From JAUPVL01 sp964512085 (GTDB lineage: Bacteria; Patescibacteriota; Saccharimonadia; CAILAD01; BJGX01): a stretch of DNA of 64,000 nucleotides. Under the pieces are notes generated by a model that worked only from the letters and a program-made list of their open reading frames with translations, made no database searches and was not told where the DNA came from. Of this stretch, positions 25,281 to 35,265 are shown one piece after another. Numbering within the stretch: the stretch's first letter is position 1; the number at the start of each line of letters is the position of its first letter. Where the stretch lies: positions 10,611-74,610 of the forward strand of contig CAZEIU010000001.1 of NCBI GenBank assembly GCA_964512085.1, given 5' to 3'. The translations under genes were made by a program, and so were the position numbers.

Positions 25281-25883
25281 GTGCAAAAGCAACTTGTAAA
25301 AGTTGGGGCAGTACACGTACGATTCTTGGTAACTACACTACCGGCGCTTGCCAGTAATATTGAAGTCGGACATGAAACTGTTTATGACCTGACACGAAAG
25401 CTGAATAGCGCAACTGGCGTAAGTGTAATTGACTCTGACGATTCACGATCGGTCAACTGCACCAATCTGCTATCCCAGATAGAAAACGCTGGTTTTGTGC
25501 TAGTATCTGTAAGCATTCAAAAGCAGCTTTCGAACAGTAAGTTCTCTAAGGTCAAGTACGTTGTTAACTTCCACTTCGTTCCAATGGATGTTGCTATAGC
25601 ACACGCACCGAACTTTAGTGAGCATAAAATTGCTAGGTCGCTTTTTAGTGAGTTTATTTCGATGAACTATTGGCATCTGATGGCCTTCGAGAACCCTGGC
25701 GAAGAAAAGCCCTGGCTTTCTATCGCCTGCAATAACCGAGTGCAGAGGTATAAGGCTGATGACATGAGTAGACCGATTATGAAATACGATCGTGACTCTG
25801 ACGGTGAAAAGGCAGGAGAGCCCTATCCCCTCCCAGCAGACTCGGTAATTACGTTCGATGGAGCATCTGTTACTCTAAATTAA
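25281..25883 (+). CDS. Hypothetical 200-residue protein
   Basis: Mixed alpha/beta composition with no membrane segment and no motif I recognise (VHVRFLVTTLPALASNIEV, VVNFHFVPMDVAIAH). GTG start with GGAG 7 nt upstream, a strong promoter and a strong terminator, so it is an independent transcription unit of the accessory class. Confidence 0.65.
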   Translation: MQKQLVKVGAVHVRFLVTTLPALASNIEVGHETVYDLTRKLNSATGVSVIDSDDSRSVNCTNLLSQIENAGFVLVSVSIQKQLSNSKFSKVKYVVNFHFVPMDVAIAHAPNFSEHKIARSLFSEFISMNYWHLMAFENPGEEKPWLSIACNNRVQRYKADDMSRPIMKYDRDSDGEKAGEPYPLPADSVITFDGASVTLN

Positions 25884-25900
25884 TATTTAGTGTTTTTCTG

Positions 25901-25927
25901 CCCCTCACCCATGTGGTGAGGGGTTTT
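25901..25927 (+). terminator. Terminator of the 25281-25883 gene
   Basis: CCCCTCAC/GTGAGGGG stem followed by TTTT. Confidence 0.88.
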
Positions 25928-25942
25928 ACCTTTTTAAAAAAA

Positions 25943-28825
25943 CTATAACTCTCCCCAATTTTTGCCAGTAGTAATTTCTACCTCTATGGGTACGGCGAAT
26001 TTGTGTACCGACTCCATCTCGCTTTTTAGCAACTTACCTATTTCGCTAGCTTGCGACTCTTTGCATTCAACTATTAATTCGTCGTGAATTTGAAGTATTA
26101 ATTTGGCATCTTGAGGTAGTTTTTTGTGCACTTTTATCATCGCTAGCTTCATCATGTCGGCCGCGGTACCTTGCAAAGGCATATTTACAGCCGCGCGCTC
26201 AGCTGCCGAACGAATAATAAAATTGTTTGATCTAACATCGGGGCATGGTCTTCGCCTGCCAAATAAAGTCTCGGTATAGCCTTTGTCGTGAGCAAATTTT
26301 TTAATGCTAGCTATATAGTCTGCCACTGCTTTACGAGTATTGAAATATCTGTCTATAAATTCTTTGGCTTGCTCGTAACTAAACCCAGTCGCCACCGCCA
26401 AACCATGGGTGTTCATACCATATAGCACCCCAAAATTGATTGCTTTAGCGGCATATCGTTGTTCGGGCTTTACTTGCGACGGTTTTATATCAAACATCTC
26501 GGCTGCTGTTTGGGTATGAATGTCGGCCCCTTCTCTAAATGCATTAATCATAGGCTTGTCGCCAGCCAAATCGGCAGCTAGTCTAAGTTCTATTTGGCTA
26601 TAATCGGCCGATACAAAAACATTACCTTTGTTGGCTATAAAGGCCGTTCTAATTTCTTTGCCTACAGGAGTACGAATAGGAATATTTTGTAGGTTTGGAT
26701 TGGTACTATTGAGCCTACCGGTTTGGGCTATTGTCTGATTGTAGCTAGTGTGAATTTTATTATCGCTTAGAACAAATTTTGGTAAAGCTTCAACGTAAGT
26801 CGACATTAATTTTGACAGTTCGCGATACTCAAACAACTCATCAATAATTGGGTGCTTACCCTTAAGCTTCTCAAGCTCGCTGGCCGCTGTACTAACACCG
26901 GTTTTTATTTTTTTGAGCCCAGTAGTGTCAATTTTGAGTTCATCAAATAATATCACTTTGAGTTGTTGAGTAGAGCTAATATTAAACTGCTTACCAGCGT
27001 GTTTCCAGATAGATTTTTTAATTTGATCTAACCGGTCGCTAAATTTGGTTTGCAAAGTTTGCATGAATTTCACATCCAGCGTGACTCCTGCGATCTCCAT
27101 ATCGGCCAAAACTTCAATAAGTGGCCACTCAATATCTTCGGCAAGTTTGTGCAATTTTTTTGTTCCAGTTGGTTCTTGGCTAAGCTGTGTAGACAATTTT
27201 TTATATAATCGCCACGCTATATCGGCATCTTCGGCAGCATAAGGCCCAGCTACTTCAATTTCTACTTGATTAAAAGTGAGTTGTTCTTTGCCCTTTTTGC
27301 CCAATAATTCTTCGATACCTATCATTGATATGCCAAGCTCATTGTAGGCCAACTCTGAGAGAGACTGAGCTCTGCCGATGGGGTTAATTAAAAACGCCGC
27401 TATCATAGTATCAAAAACAATATTGTTCAATTTAATGCCACAGCCATTAAAAACCTCATAGTCATATTTAAGATTGTGACCAATCTTACCGATCTTATTA
27501 CTTTCTAAGATGGGTTTGAGCGAATTTAAAACATACTCTTTATCTAATTGACCATCGGCAAGCTTAAAATTATCATACTCAGATGAAATTCCAGAAAGAA
27601 GCGAGGCTTGCAAGTGAGACGTAGAAACGCTACGTTGAACGCGAACCGTAGCTGATGACGCAGAAGTTCGCTGAGTATGAGGATTTTCTGAGGTATGACC
27701 TACGGGTATATAGTAAGCTTCGCCTTCTTTGAAACTCACCGATACTCCTACCAAGTGTGCCTCTAGAGCATTTGTGCTAGTTGTCTCGGTATCTATAGAA
27801 ATTACTTTTTGCTGTTTTAAATTTGCTACGAGTTTATTGAGTAATTCTTGGCTTGTTACTATGTGGTATTTGGCTTTTTTGAGATGTTCTCTATTGTATT
27901 TCTCGGCCTCGCTAAAACTACTGCTATCCCCATTATTTTGTATAGGATCTTTAGTAATATCTTGGTTGGGCAACTTAGACAGCAAGCTCTTAAACTCTAG
28001 TTTGTGAAAAAGATCATAAACTTTGTTTTTATCATACTCATGCAAAAGCGCATCACTTAACTTAAAATCTAGCTTAAGATCGAGAGCTATTTTTGAAAGC
28101 TTAAGACTTAAATAAGCATTATCTTTGTCTTTTTCGAGTTTGTTTTTTACGGCCGGTTTGAGGTTGTCGAGGTTTTTGTAAATATTATCGAGTGTTTTGT
28201 ATTGTGCTACTAGCTCAGTAGCAGTTTTGTCGCCTACTCCAGCCACTCCCGGTATGTTGTCGCTACTATCTCCTTTAAGGGCCTTGTAGACCACAAATTC
28301 ATCTGGGGTAACCCCATAACGATCTTCTACAGCTTTGGCATCATAAATAACTGTATCGGTAAATCCTTTGCGCATAGTGTAGACACTCACATTTTTGTTA
28401 ACCAACTGTAACTCATCCATATCGCCAGTTACAATCACTACTTGATACTCCTTGCAGTATTGCTGTGAGAGCGTACCAATTACATCATCGGCTTCATAGC
28501 CGTTTTTTTCAATAAGTGGAATATTAAATGCTGCTACAACATCTTTAGTAAGTGGCATTTGAGCAATCAATTCATCGGCAGTTTTCACGCGCGTGGCTTT
28601 ATAATCTTTGTAGTCGTCGTGCCGAAAGGTTTTGCCAGGAGCGTCCCAGGCCACAATTGCAAAGTCGGGCTTAAGTTCGCGCAAAGCCAGCAACATCATC
28701 ATGGTGAACCCATAAACTGCGTTGGTAGGTGTGCCATCTTTAGTAGTGAGATACGGAATAGCGTGAAAACCTCTATGCAATAGAGCATGGCCGTCAAATA
28801 TAACGATTTTTTTGAGTTTAGACAT
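25943..28825 (-). CDS. polA: DNA polymerase I
   Basis: Three domains in order: 5'-3' exonuclease (about 1-290; GDMDELQLV), 3'-5' exonuclease with its metal residues kept (SIDTETT, IGHNLKYD, AAEDADIAW), and polymerase with motifs A (SADYSQIELR), B (RYAAKAINFGVLYGM) and C (QIHDELIVE). At 960 residues it is long, because 36 codons between PVGHT and the FKLADGQL segment come from a palindromic insertion (27573-27680) that keeps the frame. The -10 box is 6 nt before the ATG. Confidence 0.96.
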   Translation of the reverse strand: MSKLKKIVIFDGHALLHRGFHAIPYLTTKDGTPTNAVYGFTMMMLLALRELKPDFAIVAWDAPGKTFRHDDYKDYKATRVKTADELIAQMPLTKDVVAAFNIPLIEKNGYEADDVIGTLSQQYCKEYQVVIVTGDMDELQLVNKNVSVYTMRKGFTDTVIYDAKAVEDRYGVTPDEFVVYKALKGDSSDNIPGVAGVGDKTATELVAQYKTLDNIYKNLDNLKPAVKNKLEKDKDNAYLSLKLSKIALDLKLDFKLSDALLHEYDKNKVYDLFHKLEFKSLLSKLPNQDITKDPIQNNGDSSSFSEAEKYNREHLKKAKYHIVTSQELLNKLVANLKQQKVISIDTETTSTNALEAHLVGVSVSFKEGEAYYIPVGHTSENPHTQRTSASSATVRVQRSVSTSHLQASLLSGISSEYDNFKLADGQLDKEYVLNSLKPILESNKIGKIGHNLKYDYEVFNGCGIKLNNIVFDTMIAAFLINPIGRAQSLSELAYNELGISMIGIEELLGKKGKEQLTFNQVEIEVAGPYAAEDADIAWRLYKKLSTQLSQEPTGTKKLHKLAEDIEWPLIEVLADMEIAGVTLDVKFMQTLQTKFSDRLDQIKKSIWKHAGKQFNISSTQQLKVILFDELKIDTTGLKKIKTGVSTAASELEKLKGKHPIIDELFEYRELSKLMSTYVEALPKFVLSDNKIHTSYNQTIAQTGRLNSTNPNLQNIPIRTPVGKEIRTAFIANKGNVFVSADYSQIELRLAADLAGDKPMINAFREGADIHTQTAAEMFDIKPSQVKPEQRYAAKAINFGVLYGMNTHGLAVATGFSYEQAKEFIDRYFNTRKAVADYIASIKKFAHDKGYTETLFGRRRPCPDVRSNNFIIRSAAERAAVNMPLQGTAADMMKLAMIKVHKKLPQDAKLILQIHDELIVECKESQASEIGKLLKSEMESVHKFAVPIEVEITTGKNWGEL
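27573..27680. repeat. In-frame palindromic insertion in polA
   Basis: 108 bp, exactly 36 codons, bounded by perfect 10-bp inverted ends (TCATACTCAG and CTGAGTATGA) with an inner ACGTAG/CTACGT hairpin. It encodes a Ser/Thr-rich peptide absent from typical PolA at this place. The form resembles Rickettsia palindromic elements, which also insert in frame in protein genes. Confidence 0.65.
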
Positions 28826-28875
28826 GATTTAATTATAGCAAGAAAGTAGTTGCATAGTAGGTTATAATAAAAACC

Positions 28876-29244
28876 ATGCCAGAACCACAAAATACAACTG
28901 GAGTACCGCCTTTTCCGCCTGGGAATAAAGATAGGGGCGTTTCTCGTGAAGACGACGTAAATATTGGCTACGGCCCAGCCAACGAAGAAACTACTGCTGC
29001 TTTACTCAAAATTCGAGATGAGCAAGAAGCTGAAAAACAAGGTCGGCCTTTAAGAAACCCAGACGCCAAGTCTGCACAACAAGCAGTTAATAGTAGAGAA
29101 GCTCAAATAGCTTGGCTCAATACACCAGACGGACGAAGATTTACAGAATTAACGACTAAGCTTGATAGTGGCGAGAGGCTAACTACTGAAGAATCAACCG
29201 ATTTGGCTAAGATTCGCGCTCGACGAGCAAATAGAAATTTGTAG
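28876..29244 (+). CDS. Hypothetical hydrophilic protein
   Basis: 122 residues, Pro/Asn-rich disordered start then charged helices (ALLKIRDEQEAEKQGR, ESTDLAKIRARRANR). TATAAT is 7 nt before the ATG and a terminator follows, so it is a monocistronic, probably leaderless gene divergent from polA. Function unknown. Confidence 0.65.
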   Translation: MPEPQNTTGVPPFPPGNKDRGVSREDDVNIGYGPANEETTAALLKIRDEQEAEKQGRPLRNPDAKSAQQAVNSREAQIAWLNTPDGRRFTELTTKLDSGERLTTEESTDLAKIRARRANRNL

Positions 29245-29268
29245 TTAATAAATTACTACTTATTATTA

Positions 29269-29295
29269 CCCTTCACTTTTTTGGTGAAGGGTTTT
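29269..29295 (+). terminator. Terminator between convergent 28876-29244 gene and rpoD
   Basis: CCCTTCAC/GTGAAGGG stem followed by TTTT on the plus strand; the rpoD stop codon lies in its T-run. Confidence 0.8.
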
Positions 29296-30403
29296 AAGCT
29301 ATATAGTCTTTGAGTCGTTTGGTATCTTTGTGCTTGCGTAACTTAGTAAGAGCTTTAGCCTCAATTTGACGTATGCGTTCGCGGGTAACACCAAATTCTT
29401 GACCAACTTCTTCTAGAGTGTGACTACGACCGTCTTCTAGGCCAAAACGCATACGTAATATTTTTTGCTCGCGAGGTGTCAGCATGCCTAGAGTGTCATC
29501 GATATGCTCTTTTAATAATTCAAATGTAGCTGCCTCGTGTGGGCTAACAGTGTCTTGATCTTCAATAAAATCACCGAGACTAGAGTCTTCGTCTTCACCT
29601 ACAGTTGCATCAAGGCTAGTTGTATCTTGGCTAATCTTAAATATATGGTTAACCTTATCGACATCAATTTCCATTTCTTTGGCTATTTCTTCTGGTAACG
29701 GCTCTCGACCGAGTTCGGTAGTAAGACGTCTTTGGGTACGAATAAGTTTATTGATCGTTTCGACCATGTGTACTGGTATTCTAATAACTCTAGCTTGGTC
29801 GGCAATTGCGCGAGTAATAGCTTGACGAATCCACCAAGTAGCATAGGTACTAAACTTAAATCCTCTTTTGTAATCAAACTTTTCAACGGCTCTTAGAAGA
29901 CCGGTATTACCTTCTTCTATTAAGTCTAGCAAATCTAACCCTCTACCAATGTATTTTTTGGCAATACTTACTACCAAGCGAAGGTTGGCTTCGGCCAAGG
30001 CATCTTTGGCGGCTTTATCGCCTTTTTCTATACGCTTGGCGAGCGCTACTTCTTCTTCTGCCGATATTAGAGGGATCTTACCAATCTCTCTCAAATACAA
30101 ACGTACCGAGTCGTCGGCAATGTCTTTTATATAATCATCACTTGTTGCAGCTTCGATATCTTCTTCTGGTTCAGTGTGCCAGATCATTTTGTCTTTTTGA
30201 TCAACTACCTCTACACCTTGATCAATAAGAGCTGAATACAAATCATCTAATTCTTCTACATTATTCTCAGCATCGGGCATTTCAGACATTATTTCTTGCT
30301 GCGTAATAAATCCTTTTTGTCGACCTTTGGCTACTAGCTTCTCGATTGATTTTTGTACAATCTCTTCGTCGCTAACATTGGCTGGTTCGTTTTTTTTGGG
30401 CAT
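29294..30403 (-). CDS. rpoD: Primary RNA polymerase sigma factor (sigma70)
   Basis: Region 1.2 (DDSVRLYLREIGKIPLISAEEEV), region 2 with the -10-binding FDYKRGFKFSTYATWWIRQAI, region 3 and region 4 with the -35-reading RERIRQIEAKALTKL helix are all intact. The acidic N-terminal part is short. At 369 residues it is a compact housekeeping sigma, consistent with the TTGACA/TATAAT promoters in the window. GAGGAG before its ATG lies in the end of dnaG, 5 nt away. Confidence 0.96.
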   Translation of the reverse strand: MPKKNEPANVSDEEIVQKSIEKLVAKGRQKGFITQQEIMSEMPDAENNVEELDDLYSALIDQGVEVVDQKDKMIWHTEPEEDIEAATSDDYIKDIADDSVRLYLREIGKIPLISAEEEVALAKRIEKGDKAAKDALAEANLRLVVSIAKKYIGRGLDLLDLIEEGNTGLLRAVEKFDYKRGFKFSTYATWWIRQAITRAIADQARVIRIPVHMVETINKLIRTQRRLTTELGREPLPEEIAKEMEIDVDKVNHIFKISQDTTSLDATVGEDEDSSLGDFIEDQDTVSPHEAATFELLKEHIDDTLGMLTPREQKILRMRFGLEDGRSHTLEEVGQEFGVTRERIRQIEAKALTKLRKHKDTKRLKDYIA

Positions 30404-30408
30404 AAAAT

Positions 30409-32172
30409 TTACTCCTCGTTTAGTAAGGCTTGATATTCTTTTAATAATTTTTTGACTTTTGTAGCATTTTTTTCGGCTTCGGCGGTGGCAATTTCTCTAG
30501 TGAGTTGGCGTTTTGTCTTTTCGCGCTCTATTTTATTCAAGCGGTGTATCTGGGTATAGGCTTCGAGCCTTGCGTCGTGTTCTGACGAATCAGAATACAC
30601 GTGTTCTCCCCGTAATGAAAGTATCTTAACATAATTAGAATATTTAGGCAATGATTTGGCAATAGTATTTGCATTGGCGCCAGGATTGCTTAGTAGGTGC
30701 TCAAAAATTGGTCGATGAAGAGACGAGGTATTTGAAATGTCTATATCGCTTAATGCCTCTCTATAATCGGTGCTCGAGAGCATAAGCTCTAAAATGAGCT
30801 GCTCTATCTTCTCGCTTTTAGATAGTTTTCTTTTGGGTTGCGAGATGTTATCTGATTGAACAGAAGCTATCTGTGGTTCTTCTGACTTATCTACTTTAGA
30901 TTTGAAGTCTTTTTGTAACCTATCTCTTAAAATATTCTCTGGTGTATCGATAGCTTGAGCGAGCTTCTTAATATAGTGCTCTTTCTCTACATTGTCTTGT
31001 ATCTTTGCTACAATCGGTAAGACATTTTTGGCAAATTGTTTTTTGCCAATGGCTGTTTTTATATCGTTTTTCTTAAGTTGAGTATCAAAAATATAATCTA
31101 CAATATATTTGGCACTTGTGAGTGCATTTTCCCATGCTTTTTTGTCTTTTTTAATAAGTTCGTCTGGGTCTTTGGCTCCACTGTACGACACCACCATTAA
31201 TTTAATATCTAGTTCAGAACTAAGTTCTATAGTCCGCTCCGTAGCGGCCACTCCTGCCTCGTCTTGATCAAAGCACAATTTAATATTATTGGTAATTCTA
31301 GAAAGCGTTTTGAGCTGTTCAGTGCTAAGAGCCGTGCCACTAGAGGCTACAACATTTTCATAACCATAATTTGAAAGTGCTACCACATCCATATTGCCTT
31401 CTACTAAAATAACTTCGTCTTTTTTTCTAATAGCCTCTCTAGCTTGCATAAGACCATAGAGTATACTGCTTTTGTGATAAATTTGTGACTCTGCTGAATT
31501 AATATACTTAGCAGTATCTTTGCTATTAGTTAACACTCGTGCCGAGAAGCCAACTACCCTTTTTTGAGAATCAAAAATCGGAAACATTATTCTATCTCTA
31601 AAAGCATCATATGTGCTCTCGCTACCAGATTTTTGCTTAATGACACCGGCGCTTATTAATGTGCTGGTTGAATAACCTTTGCCCAATAAAAAGTCTCTTA
31701 ATTCGTTCCAGCTATCTGGGCTATAGCCCAATTTAAACCGTTTGATGGTTTCTACTTTGAGCCCGCGCTCGTCTGTTAAATACTGTAACGCTTTTTTATT
31801 TTTTGATAACTGCAAATGGTAAAACTTCATCGACAATTCAAGTGCATCGTAAAGTTTTGTATTAGACTGAGTGTTGCTTTTATCTTTTGGTCTGGCTTTG
31901 AGTGTTACACCGGCCCTTTTGGCCAACATTTCTAAAGCTTCTCGAAACTCAATGCCTTCTATCTGCATAATAAAAGAAAAAACATCTCCACCTTGACCAG
32001 AGCTAAAATCATGCCAAATATTTTTCTCAGAACTGACCATAAAACTTGGTGTTTTTTCGGCTTTAAAAGGGCTAATACCTTTATAATTGCTGCCAGCTTT
32101 TTTTAAAGGCACATAGTCACCAATTATCTCTACGATATCTAGCTTGTTTTTTATTTCTTCTACATCGTTCAT
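30409..32172 (-). CDS. dnaG: DNA primase lacking the zinc ligands
   Basis: Makes RNA primers for replication. The TOPRIM core (VILVEGNMDVVAL, LCFDQDEAG) and RNA polymerase domain are intact. In the N-terminal zinc-binding domain all four ligands are gone: the CPFH site reads SPFK and the CFGC site reads DFSS, while the surrounding sequence (EKTPSFMVSS, GQGGDVFSFIM) is kept. Start set at ATG 32172, with TATACT 7 nt upstream, not the longer open frame. Operon with rpoD. Confidence 0.93.
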   Translation of the reverse strand: MNDVEEIKNKLDIVEIIGDYVPLKKAGSNYKGISPFKAEKTPSFMVSSEKNIWHDFSSGQGGDVFSFIMQIEGIEFREALEMLAKRAGVTLKARPKDKSNTQSNTKLYDALELSMKFYHLQLSKNKKALQYLTDERGLKVETIKRFKLGYSPDSWNELRDFLLGKGYSTSTLISAGVIKQKSGSESTYDAFRDRIMFPIFDSQKRVVGFSARVLTNSKDTAKYINSAESQIYHKSSILYGLMQAREAIRKKDEVILVEGNMDVVALSNYGYENVVASSGTALSTEQLKTLSRITNNIKLCFDQDEAGVAATERTIELSSELDIKLMVVSYSGAKDPDELIKKDKKAWENALTSAKYIVDYIFDTQLKKNDIKTAIGKKQFAKNVLPIVAKIQDNVEKEHYIKKLAQAIDTPENILRDRLQKDFKSKVDKSEEPQIASVQSDNISQPKRKLSKSEKIEQLILELMLSSTDYREALSDIDISNTSSLHRPIFEHLLSNPGANANTIAKSLPKYSNYVKILSLRGEHVYSDSSEHDARLEAYTQIHRLNKIEREKTKRQLTREIATAEAEKNATKVKKLLKEYQALLNEE

Positions 32173-32210
32173 ATATGTAAGTATAGCGCTAATAAGTATT
32201 TTTTGTAGAT

Positions 32211-32237
32211 AAAAAGCATATCCTATGAGGATATGCT
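32211..32237 (-). terminator. Terminator containing a stop codon
   Basis: 10-bp stem with a 3-nt loop and T-run on the minus strand. The last codons and the TAG stop of the gene at 32223 lie inside the stem and loop. Confidence 0.85.
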
Positions 32238-32606
32238 TGTACAACGAGCGATGCCGCTACGACAATCAATCACTTTGGTATTGCGAACTTTTGGCGTAGA
32301 CGTATTGGGTTGCAAGAAAGAACTATTACGTCGCAAGAAATCACGCACAGCATGCTGGCCATGATAATGACAAATTTTACGATTGGTAACCTTCTTGCCA
32401 TTTTTGCTATTCTTATGGCAGTAATCTTGAATTTCACGAAGCGCTATGCCTTCAAGCTTACTTCTGCAACTATATTGATAGTGCGTAGGTTCGCCTAGAT
32501 CAAGACGCCTTAGCACCTCTTTCACTGCATCTGCAGCGATTGCACTACACTCACGCTCACTCACCGAAGTGAACGTGTCGTCGTAATCGACTGTTGATAC
32601 CGCCAT
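32223..32606 (-). CDS. Hypothetical Cys/His-containing protein
   Basis: 127 residues with scattered Cys and His (ALREIQDYCHKNSKNGKK, KICHYHGQHAVRDFLRRN), basic, family unknown; might bind zinc or nucleic acid. GAGAGGGA precedes the ATG. Its stop codon is within the terminator hairpin. Confidence 0.6.
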   Translation of the reverse strand: MAVSTVDYDDTFTSVSERECSAIAADAVKEVLRRLDLGEPTHYQYSCRSKLEGIALREIQDYCHKNSKNGKKVTNRKICHYHGQHAVRDFLRRNSSFLQPNTSTPKVRNTKVIDCRSGIARCTSISS

Positions 32607-32653
32607 GGTACATCCCTCTCGCTAGCGTTTGGGTATCTATATTTATATGCTAT

Positions 32654-33223
32654 TTACAGATTTGAGTCAATGCTTTTTATTATTTTTATAAGCTCGGGAA
32701 TAGTAGGAGTATTTTTGTTCAAAAAGTGACCCTTTTTATGCAAAATTATTTCTTGACCACCGAGACTACGAGATAGTTCAAGACTCTTTTCGGGCAAAAC
32801 AGATTTATCATCATCGGATATAATGCTATATACTTTTTCAACTCTCGATTTAACCTTATCTATATTTGGCTGGGGTTTAAAAAACAAATCTGCGCTGCCT
32901 CTGCCCGGCGTAACAAATCCAGAAACCAGAATCAATGCCTTGGCTTTTTCTTTGTGTGGTGCAGTGTCTCTATATTTGGATAAATAACGCAAAAGTGTGT
33001 ATGTACCCAAAGAGTGGCCTAGCAGGATAGTTTGCTTATCGATGTGGTTAATGCTTCTAGAGGCAACGCCAACCCACTTACTGAGGTTTGGGATTTTTCC
33101 TACAGGCATTTGTGGAGCAACTACATCGTAGCCAAGCTTATTAGCCTGCTCTTTTAGCCAAAGCATCCAACCATGGTCTGGCCTATCTCGGTAACCATGA
33201 ATAATAATTAATCTTTTTCTCAT
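32654..33223 (-). CDS. Alpha/beta hydrolase of the RBBP9/YdeN type
   Basis: Small serine hydrolase: IIIHGYRDRPDHGW oxyanion region, nucleophile in LLGHSLGTYTLL, and the later Asp/His pair in ISDDDKSVLP and KKGHFLN. 189 residues fits the family. Physiological substrate unknown. Confidence 0.85.
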   Translation of the reverse strand: MRKRLIIIHGYRDRPDHGWMLWLKEQANKLGYDVVAPQMPVGKIPNLSKWVGVASRSINHIDKQTILLGHSLGTYTLLRYLSKYRDTAPHKEKAKALILVSGFVTPGRGSADLFFKPQPNIDKVKSRVEKVYSIISDDDKSVLPEKSLELSRSLGGQEIILHKKGHFLNKNTPTIPELIKIIKSIDSNL

Positions 33224-33285
33224 CTTTAGGGCATTATAGCGTTGATTGATATTCTGCTCAAGTAAAATTATTATGGTTTTGATTA

Positions 33286-35259
33286 ATGAACTGTTCAGAT
33301 ATAGTTAATAACATGAGCTACTTTTACTTAAAACAAAAGATAGATCGAGTTAACCCCTCTACTATAACTGTAGATATTTTTGATACACTCTTGCTAAGAA
33401 AATGGCAGCCCGAGCCTTGGCGTTTTTACAAACTTGCTAAAGCTACTAGCGACATATTGAACAAGTCTGGTTTTCGAACTACCCAAATGCAAATATTTGA
33501 ACTTAGAAATTATTATTCTAGTATCTTGCGTCAGGCAAATTTAGAGACCGGTTTTGATTATGAGACAAAATACGAAGATATTGTGAAAAACATTATTATT
33601 AGTTTGCAAAAAAGACAAAACATCAATGCTAGCAAAAATACAATTAAAACATTAGTAGATAAAATTAAAAATAATGAACTAGAGTTTGAGTCTAAACAAC
33701 TGTATTTGAATAAAAAATTATATAAAACAATTATTCCCTACCTAAGCAAGGGTATGGACATATATTTCGTAAGCGATATGTATTTGAGCAGTCAAGACTT
33801 GTCTTTTCTTTTAAAAAAATGTGGCAGTAAACTTATCTACAAAGGCTTAAGCTCGGCAGATGAACTTTTGGGCAAAAGTAGTTCCAGATCGTTTGTGCAG
33901 TTGCAAAAAAAATACCCAAAAATCAAGCTTACCTCTACATTACATATTGGCGACAATAAAACCGGCGATAAACTCTACCCCTTTAGGGTAGGCGTATGTA
34001 CTTATTGGCTTAGACTTCCCTTACATATAATGAAACTTAAGATGGGCAAGATAATCTTTGGGTCTATACTCAAAACCAAAAGATATTTTTACACAATTGA
34101 TCGACAAAAAAAATATATGCGTAACTCAGGTTTGTTTGAGCTAAACAAGACATCTTCTACAAAAGACACTGCTCAAAGGTTGGGCTGGCTTTTTGCACCA
34201 GCAATTATTAGATACTTAGATTTTTTGGGAACATATAGCACTGCTAGCAATTCACAAGTGGCATTTATTACGAGTGAGAGCGAAGTATTGAACCAATTTT
34301 ACGAAAAGCTAGGTTTTAAAGGTGCCAAAAAATACCCTCAATTTAGTCGTAATTTTATGATACAAGCCTATAGTTCGCTTTTAAGTAAGCAGTTTAGCTT
34401 TAATTCTATTCTAGCTATTGCCAAAAAAATATTAAGGCGCAAAACCAACTCGAGCGCACTGGCAACGTTGCAAGTTTCTCAACCGGGCAGTCACAAATGG
34501 GAGTTAGTAGGAGCAAAGAGCTCTCGTAACGAAATAGAAAAATTAAACCTAGATAGTGCCTCTAAAATTTGGCAAAAAAAATACAATGAGGCATTGCGTA
34601 CTTGGAAGTCTATTTCGCACAAATCAAATCAAAAAGTAATTATCGCCGATGTAGGCTGGAACGACACTATACAAATATTGTTTCATGAAATCATTAAAGA
34701 AAACAAGTTGGATTCAAGCAAATTAACTGGTAAGTACTTAGGTCGAACCGGAACCAATATATTTAGTTCAAATATCAGCACAAATTCACAAGGCGTAATA
34801 TTTAATAGTTTGAAATCAAAGCACAATAAGTATCTATACCAGCCAGAGGTGTGGGAGAGTTTTTTAAACAATGATAATATCGACTCCCCTACCCGAAATG
34901 ATATTATAGACGGCATTAATCAAGCCTTAGAGTATTTTCAGAAGTCTCCCTTGAGTGCAGATACTTACTACCAACTTAGTAGCGATTTATTAAATAAAAC
35001 ATTAAAAAAACCTTGCAAACAAGTTATTGAGACTTTGGCTAGCCTAAAATTTGATTATGGCACATTAGATGAGCAAATCTGCCCGCTCGTTAATATTGGT
35101 GAAAGCAAAATAAAAGTATATTACTGGCTCTTATTTAAGAGAAGTAAGTTTAAAAATTTCTATTTTCACCAAGGTTGGAAATGGGGCTCAGCAAACTATT
35201 ACAACTATAAATTTGCTTACAGAATTTGGCGATTCAAAACAAAAAAACCAAGTTTTTGA
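33286..35259 (+). CDS. HAD-superfamily protein (COG5610-like) with large C-terminal region
   Basis: HAD motifs are in order: TVDIFDTLLLRKW (nucleophile Asp), VSDMYLS (motif II) and LHIGDNKTGD (motif IV), covering about residues 25-240. The C-terminal 400 residues (GWLFAPAIIRYLDFLG, VIIADVGWNDTIQILFHEI) are less familiar but typical of proteins found beside surface glycan genes. Convergent with a sulfotransferase, so modification of an envelope polymer or glycoprotein is plausible. Confidence 0.7.
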   Translation: MNCSDIVNNMSYFYLKQKIDRVNPSTITVDIFDTLLLRKWQPEPWRFYKLAKATSDILNKSGFRTTQMQIFELRNYYSSILRQANLETGFDYETKYEDIVKNIIISLQKRQNINASKNTIKTLVDKIKNNELEFESKQLYLNKKLYKTIIPYLSKGMDIYFVSDMYLSSQDLSFLLKKCGSKLIYKGLSSADELLGKSSSRSFVQLQKKYPKIKLTSTLHIGDNKTGDKLYPFRVGVCTYWLRLPLHIMKLKMGKIIFGSILKTKRYFYTIDRQKKYMRNSGLFELNKTSSTKDTAQRLGWLFAPAIIRYLDFLGTYSTASNSQVAFITSESEVLNQFYEKLGFKGAKKYPQFSRNFMIQAYSSLLSKQFSFNSILAIAKKILRRKTNSSALATLQVSQPGSHKWELVGAKSSRNEIEKLNLDSASKIWQKKYNEALRTWKSISHKSNQKVIIADVGWNDTIQILFHEIIKENKLDSSKLTGKYLGRTGTNIFSSNISTNSQGVIFNSLKSKHNKYLYQPEVWESFLNNDNIDSPTRNDIIDGINQALEYFQKSPLSADTYYQLSSDLLNKTLKKPCKQVIETLASLKFDYGTLDEQICPLVNIGESKIKVYYWLLFKRSKFKNFYFHQGWKWGSANYYNYKFAYRIWRFKTKKPSF

Positions 35260-35265
35260 TTTTTA

